A stretch of 64,000 nt of DNA from Siphonodentalium dalli (Eukaryota; Mollusca; Scaphopoda; Gadilida; Siphonodentaliidae). Location: contig CP136066.1 of NCBI GenBank assembly GCA_032622095.1, forward strand, positions 100,275,319 through 100,339,318, written 5' to 3'. The notes below the pieces were generated by a model. The model did no database searches. It saw only the letters and a list, made by a program, of their open reading frames with translations, and was not told where the DNA came from. The position numbers and the translations under genes were made by a program. Positions 58,225 to 64,000 of the stretch are shown in pieces; positions within the stretch are counted from its first letter, which is position 1; each line of letters opens with the position of its first letter.

Positions 58225-58435
58225 ATATGTCCAGTAGGGAGCTCCACATATCTATAACATGGAATTTAATTAAACATGTCCTATGGGGAGCTCCACATAT
58301 CTATAACATGGAATCTAATATATAATATATGGCGCTCCACATTTATATAACATGGAATGTTGGGAGCTCCACATATTGATAACATGGAATTCGATATGCC
58401 CTATCTGTAGGCTCCACATATATCACATGAAACCC
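58225..58435 (+). repeat. GGGAGCTCCACATAT tandem repeat
   Basis: Five units of about 45 bp containing GAGCTCCACATATCTATAAC and ATGGAATTTAAT. A sixth, separated unit lies at 58850-58910 and a related one at 62690-62735. It follows R58 in both places, so it is part of the same composite repeat. Confidence 0.85.
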
Positions 58436-58840
58436 CTGTTATATCATTAAAAAAGCCATTACATATTTCCTTATATCTCACTAGTTATGAATAGGAGCCT
58501 ATAAAGTGGCATCGCGCCAACAAAATGACCACAATTTGCCTGTTTGTTTTTAATTTGGGGGGACTATATTTTCCGTCGCCAGCCCCAGAGCGCGCAATAC
58601 TGTCGTAAACGGTTGTGAAGCGTCTCAGCCAACGCTGTAAATAAATGCATTTTGCAGCTTCTTTTTAGGATATTGATATGTTAAAAAGGCATAAAGCTCT
58701 GTGTTGTATTGTTATATACAAGATCTTCAACTCGTTATGTTGGATATAAGATTTATTAAACTTGTTTGACAAATTTGATTCAAAACTCGTCTACTCGTTT
58801 CGTAAAATCTTATATCCTAACATAACTCGTTGGAGATCCC
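58425..58840 (+). repeat. Dispersed repeat family R24, copy 2
   Basis: Aligns with 24081-24590. Near its end is a hairpin, AACTCGTTATGTTGGATATA with its complement, at 58729-58831. Copy 1 pairs a different stretch. The R24 copy is joined directly to the GAGCTCC array. Confidence 0.8.
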
Positions 58841-58910
58841 CTAAATCTATAACATGCAAATTAATAAGTTATGTAGGGGGCTCCACGTATCTACAACATG
58901 GAACTTGCAC

Positions 58911-60859
58911 ATTTGACGTGTGCGTCATATCAAGGGGGTGGGTGGTCATTGTCGCATATTTCGTGTGTTGTTTTGTTTGCAACATAGCATATACAGCTTA
59001 TTCAAAGGTGAGAATAAGAACATTTTCACTGATCCATTCATCAACCACTACATCCCGCTAACGCATTTGGAGGCTGACGAGAACATTGAATATAAACAAA
59101 CGAAATCAAAAATGGCAACGATAATAAAATATACACGAATTTATCCATTCCCGGAGAAGTGCATATGTGACGTAATATTTTCTCCAGAATTGCATTAGCG
59201 TTATTCGTGGGTAGCACCCTTTTTGTAATTACTGTGATTTGTCAATCGCTGACTATTCCGCTTGGAATTTTACTGGAGGTTCGTGGCGGTCTCGACTTAG
59301 GCATGCAAGACAGTCCATTCATGCGCAATACTGAGAGCAATGAAATCCATCGTGTGATCATTGAACATTATCGGTTGTTTTAATGGGGCGCTTTGGTAAA
59401 CAATTTGTCAACCTCACATGGATATCAGTACCTCACAGCTGTAAATGCAAAAGACTTGATGCCACCGATTTGTATGTATATAGAAAACTGGACGTCCATT
59501 CTGAACTTTAGCTAATAATGGATTTCAAAGGGAGATAATTCACACCTCATTCTGGACTCCTCGACATCATGCTGCAAAAACGAGTGCAGTCCCTCGCTAC
59601 GCGATATCTGAACGCTGCCTGAACGTGTATCTTCTTAACTAAATCTAACATGTTATATTGAACTGTATTGTCAGTTACAATTCATTCTGGCTTGATCTAG
59701 ACAATTTTCAAATGAATATGAACAGTTCAGTTTCTCAGAATAATTCAGAATGAATTGAAACCTACAAAAGTCTCAATAAATAAATGCGACATTTCTTCAC
59801 ATTACGTGTAGGTGTGGGCACTGAACTCTGCGTGGACTGAACTATGCATGGAGCTTGCCTCGACATATGACATATTAAGCCTATATATCTCTCTGGTATA
59901 ATTAGAACTAATTTCGCCGATGATCATATCCATATCAGGAAAAAATATGTAAATAATTATGTATGGTTCATGTTCTTTGGTCACCATATAGCCGGAAGCA
60001 TGGACCAACCGTCCGATATTTGAATGTCATTGCTAGCACCTATTCACGGTGTTTGTTATTATAGTCTGAATCGACAACGGTATATATCGACATACCACTG
60101 TTATCACATCGCAACAATTGTGCTATTTGTCTTGTCTACAAAAATCAATTTAGGTCATGCGGTAATTTCATATTTATATTTTATAGATTAGTCTATAATA
60201 GTGTTGTAAAACAAAATTTACAGAAGTCTTAATTCGACGTTAAATGTTAATATTTTCGTACCCATGACTCGACGGAATACAGCTAAATTCAAAAAGCGCG
60301 CCTGTTCTTGACCCAGCTAAATATAACGCGATATAATTCGAACTGATCATGGCACTGTATTAAAGCCGAGTCTGAAACGGAACTAAATCTGACGAGGTTG
60401 CCGATTGCATAATTCGGTGACAGACTTAGTTTTAGAAAAATTGTCCGTAACTACCAAATTACCTATGCTGAAAAAAACATATCTGCGCCAGCTTAACATG
60501 CAGACCTCTCCGGAATAATATAACTCAGAAACTGTTGAAACAATTTTAAGAACGCACATTGGCTTGTTTTGGCTTTCCATGTAGGTTCGCCTCATCTACG
60601 CTATAGTAATTAATTCGAGGAAGTGTGGTCAGGAATGAATAATTTCATAGTATCATGAGCATCTATTATTGTATTTGCCATTTTTCGATTTAGTTTGATT
60701 ATCTTGAAATGTTCCCGCTGCAGGCGGCGTTCGTTGCAGAAATATTCATATTTGTTCAAATCACCACCAACAGAAGGAATATTAATATATATATAGTTTT
60801 GTTCATATGCCAAACATAATCAGCGCGCAAATAGTGTATTGTCGTCAAGACGTACGATG
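58911..60859. other. Intergenic, nothing recognised
   Basis: A 92-codon frame at 58920-59198 and a few of 65-70 codons have no domains. No RNA gene seen. Confidence 0.4.
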
Positions 60860-61160
60860 TTGTATACGTAAACAAGAGCCTGATCGTGTGACAGAAGTTT
60901 TGCTTCTGTTTACATAACACAGCGCAATTCTATTGGTTAATCACACACAAATGATATAAACGCTCTTTATTATTTCCATATCAGGAAAACAGTAACCAAT
61001 AACGCTCTTTATGTTTACCATATCCGGATCTAAACAAAAGCCAGGAAAAGTAACGTTTTTTGCTTTTGTTTACATAACAAAGGAAAAACATTTGACGATA
61101 ACATACTGTTTGTGCCATATTTCTGATTGGTATAAGAACAAAGTATGTCTATATATTACT
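60860..61160 (-). repeat. Dispersed AAAGAGCGTT repeat, copy 2 (inverse)
   Basis: AATCACACACAAATGATATA, AACGCTCTTTATTATTTCC, AACGCTCTTTATGTTTACC, GTTTACATAACA, CGATAACATACTGTTTG and AACAAAGTATGTCTATATA are the complement of 54355-54640. Confidence 0.8.
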
Positions 61161-61338
61161 ATTCTTTCTGTTTATGGCGGTTTTTGACGGAGGTGAAGAT
61201 TTTAACAGCATACCCACCACCAACGCCGCCCGTATCTTTAATAAACAACCACAACATTATATAACTATACGTAATAATATTAAGCTGACTTCTGAATGTA
61301 TTGTGTTTCAGGTATTCATGACACTTATATCAAGAATA

Positions 61339-61620
61339 TGATGTATCTCTCAAAAAAGAACAAATTACACAAAAGAGAGGAAAGAGATCAACTCGAGGCA
61401 GAGAACATCAAAATGAAGTTTGGAGTTAATCAACGATGACACCAAAACATTTTTCACCGGTCTGCCATCTCTTGGAGTATTCCTCTGGCTTGTGGAATTG
61501 TGTGATTGTGTTCTGACAACTTCAAACGTTATTACCGACCAGGAAGTTGTGATGATTATTCTTATGTGCATTATTGGTAGACTGTATGCATACTTCAATA
61601 CGCTATATCTGGGTTCATAA
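61339..61620 (+). pseudogene. Possible DDE_4-class transposase N-terminal fragment
   Basis: The frame 61420-61620 reads TFFTGLPSLGVFLWLVELCD, a short gap, then VITDQEVVMIILM. This resembles the FYTGL...F..L...(L)......L...DQLL(L/M)TLM region that precedes the helix-turn-helix in DDE_4-type transposases (ISL2EU/Kolobok/THAP-associated). An upstream frame reads EERDQLEAENIKMKFGV, a coiled-coil-like stretch common just before FYTGL, but it is out of register. The expected RLGL..DLA.RFG continuation is replaced by unrelated residues and a stop. A TGTGTTTCAG acceptor-like site lies near 61305-61314. The call is tentative. Confidence 0.45.
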
Positions 61621-61939
61621 GCTAGATAATGATGATATGTGTGTTTTTTTTTTATAAATATTTCCTGTCAAACTCGATCGACCCACCTAAAAAAAAATTT
61701 AAATAACTTTTTTAAAAACAATTAGAACATATTTCTCATGTTGTGAATTTGTATTTTTTTTATTATGATTTTTCCCCCTTCCATTTTACACACAAATACA
61801 TAATAACATGTTAAATTATAATTCTGAATTTCAGTTCTGCTATATCATTGCAATGTATATTACCTGAATTATATTCAATTGACATTTGTATGAGCTCTAT
61901 GTATATTATGTTTTTCAGTTTATGTTTGACTTCATATTC

Positions 61940-62260
61940 ACTGTTGATTACAAGGTAATAAACATGTATAGAAACTAAACACCTGGTTGTGTTTATAAAG
62001 TGGGACAAGCCATATACACCTGGATCCATTTATTTAATAAACATATTGAGGTGTTTACTTTCTAAACACCGTGTTTACTTTACCTAAACACCTCGTTTAT
62101 TATCTAAACATGTGACGTGTTTAATTACTTAAACACCTAGGTATTTATTTATCTAAACACATGCATGTGTATAGTTTACCTAAACACATCGTTTATGTTA
62201 TAAACACCTTGTTTAGCATGCACACATGATAATGTGTTTATAAAGTGGGACAAAAAAGTG
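61940..62260. repeat. TAAACACCT / GTGTTTA palindromic minisatellite
   Basis: About eight units of 25-30 bp alternate CTAAACACCT with GTGTTTACTT or GTTTATTAT, so words occur in both orientations. The block is bracketed by direct copies of GTTTATAAAGTGGGACAA (61991-62008 and 62236-62253). Confidence 0.85.
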
Positions 62261-62439
62261 TTTAGCTTTGTGTGTAGAAGTTAAACACTTGTTTTTTCAG
62301 TGTGGACTCCAAACCACAGGGTGGGATATACATAGGGGGTGTTTGCGGCCGAAACCGTCCGCCCCACCACCCCCGCTCATCAAATCACAACAAAACGCGC
62401 GCCGTATGGAAATGACGTCACGCGAATATGTGTATCCGG

Positions 62440-62735
62440 TAGTATTTATAACTGTCGCTGCTGTTTCATTTTGCTCCCGAAGTAGTCCATATAGCAGGGC
62501 CTAGGGCGCGTTAATTCGATTTCGATTTGTCGGTCAGTTTGACGTCATCAATGTCCAAACAATCATATCGTTATCAATGACCATACAATCAGATAGCTTT
62601 TATATTGTATTTGATAGGGTTTAATGTCGGGAGGGAAACGAGTGTGACTAAACGTATCAGTATTAATACCGCCAATAAGTATGTCATGTAGGGAGCTCCT
62701 GATATGCAGCTATATATAACATGGAATTTACTGGC
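62440..62735 (+). repeat. Dispersed repeat R58, copy 2, with one GAGCTCC unit
   Basis: TCGGTCAGTTTGACGTCATCA, AATCAGATAGCTTT, GATAGGGTTTAATGTCGGG and TAGGGAGCTCC...TATAACATGGAATTTA keep the order seen at 57940-58300. A further TGACGTCA lies just outside at 62413-62420. Confidence 0.75.
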
Positions 62736-62894
62736 CAAATTCATTTACACATACACGGAACACGTGGGTCGTTGAAGAGGGCATTGGCGCACATGTTGTG
62801 GCGTTTTTTGTTTTGTTTTGTTTTTGTTTTGGCATCGGGACAGAACTCTGACTTGCTCTTTGCTAGTGGGGTACCATGTGGTTAAATCCTTAGG

Positions 62895-63645
62895 TAAACA
62901 GTTCTCCTGTCTGGGACAACTTCACTAAAGGTGAAAGCGATACACTTGAAAAGGTACAATACAAGGCAGCAAGAATAGCCACTAGAGCCACGAAAAGTTG
63001 TAACAACACAAATCTCCTTATGGAAACTGCATGGTTGGGAAACATTGTCAGAGCGCCAAAAAACAAAACAAAATGCCAGTTCTGTAAAATGTTTTAAAAA
63101 ATGACACCACCTTACCTTACCTCTATACATTAGTCCCAAGATCAACAGAAAATATAATAATGCATCGATATCCACGGAGGAAGCATCACCTGGACAACTT
63201 GTCTTGCGAGTCTGCGTCATATGAGAAGTCCTTCCTCCCTTCATCCGTGGAGTTGTGGAACTCACTCTCAGCTAACATACGAAATTGCGCAACCTTACAT
63301 GAGTTCAAATTAGCTATAGGCAGCACCGATAATAACACTAGGGACCTTACATATATCACTATTATCATCACTCACGCCCATCGCAAGTTCTTCACTTTTG
63401 GTTTCGACTTGGGTGCAGTTTTCATAATCAAGATTTGTGCGAAAATCACCTAATTGTAAGATCAAATCCTTTATGTGCATGTGGAACGGAAGAAACGGCG
63501 TCACATTTTCTATTCCATTGTCCGATATACGGGAAACAACGAAACGAATGCTTCTCTGGAACATTCATAAATTTGACTCTCGGGTCTGCACTTAAAGGGG
63601 CAACCAAAAAAAGCTTAAGTGAAAACATATCTACTTTAAAATAGT
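62895..63645 (+). pseudogene. Non-LTR retrotransposon ORF2 C-terminal remnant
   Basis: A first block reads SSPVWDNFTKGESDTLEKVQ and then YKAARIATRATK (about 62909-63010), the typical VWDN...L(E/D)KVQ..AARI.TGA stretch after the LINE RT palm. SYEKSFLPSSVELWNSLSAN follows in another frame (near 63220-63270). PLCACGTEETASHFLFHCPIY (63469-63531, third frame) is the C-terminal CxC...HxxxC cluster. The frame closes at 63644. At least two frameshifts; palm catalytic residues lie outside the fragment, so it is 5'-truncated near 62895. It is the same general LINE type as the remnant at 12613-13160, in opposite orientation. Confidence 0.85.
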
Positions 63646-64000
63646 TCAGAAATTTATAACTATGACAGAACGTTTTTCCAATTAAAATTTTGAAGCAGCA
63701 CCCATTAATGCTATTACAAGCGACATCAAGTTTAATGCTCTAAAACAGAAGCATTGGCATGCACTCGGAAACGTATAAAGCTTGTTCACTCAACGCTGTT
63801 CATGAACCAACAGCCTAATGAAGAAGTAGATTATAGTAGATACCCAAAAACATCTTGGAGTTATTTTGAGTAAAACAGGAAGCTGGGACCCCATATCGAA
63901 CAAGTGATGAAAACCGCATATGGAAAAGCATTTCACTCTTGAGAAAATATCGATTCTATCGCGACAGAGCAGCTCTCGAAAAAATGTTATTTTACAATGA
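63646..64000. other. Downstream of the LINE remnant, nothing recognised
   Basis: Presumably includes some LINE 3' UTR, but no tandem tail or AATAAA was recognised before the window ends. Confidence 0.35.

Noticed and set aside
62895-63645. C-terminal CxC...HxxxC as a host zinc-finger gene
   Set aside because: Order and spacing with the upstream VWDN and LWNS blocks are those of LINE ORF2 ends, and the blocks are in different frames.

Overview
The window looks like gene-poor nuclear DNA from a marine invertebrate animal. It is AT-rich, has no operon-like gene packing, and carries (TTAGGG)n-type telomeric repeats, remnants of animal non-LTR and Ty3/Gypsy retrotransposons, PIF/Harbinger-like transposase debris, and many short inverted-repeat elements. 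The mix would fit a mollusc or other lophotrochozoan, but that is an inference; no host gene identifies the species. I found no intact host protein-coding gene, rRNA or tRNA. Almost every open reading frame over 60 codons is a chance frame through repeats.

Layout. 1-5.7 kb: two almost identical 1.8-kb copies, each holding a frameshifted Gypsy pol/integrase C-terminal remnant, around a 2.1-kb spacer built from TTTACCAAGG-type subrepeats in both orientations. 6.1-10 kb: a telomere-like block inside a 26-bp inverted repeat, a TTAA-bounded element, a long hairpin and two minisatellites. 11-16.1 kb: a tandemly repeated unknown unit and two minus-strand non-LTR reverse transcriptase remnants. 17.8-34.2 kb: fold-back elements, a (TA)n tract, and a diverged ~90-bp minisatellite in four blocks. 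34.5-36.5 kb: the best-preserved retroelement, a 5'-truncated LINE on the minus strand with an inactivated RT and an ATCT-repeat tail. 39-43.2 kb: further fold-back elements. 43.8-44.2 kb: a GAT-type microsatellite. 45.6 kb: a Harbinger-like transposase scrap. 46-52.6 kb: a tandem duplication, a palindromic AAAGAGCG array and two copies of a 653-bp TIR element. 54-63 kb: dispersed repeat families, a transposase-like exon scrap, and at 62.9-63.6 kb a plus-strand LINE C-terminus.

How the parts relate. Nothing here forms a pathway. What ties the window together is transposition: several unrelated non-autonomous families share TTAA at their edges, one family shows Tc1-like ends with TA flanks, and LINE fragments end in short tandem tails. 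Autonomous partners would have to lie elsewhere in the genome. The least ordinary items are the AAAGAGCG palindrome array (48.3-48.7 kb), the telomeric repeat inside an inverted repeat (6.1-6.3 kb), the fold-back-like spacer (1.9-3.5 kb), and the set of TTAA-bounded elements. I did not find a coherent undescribed gene system.
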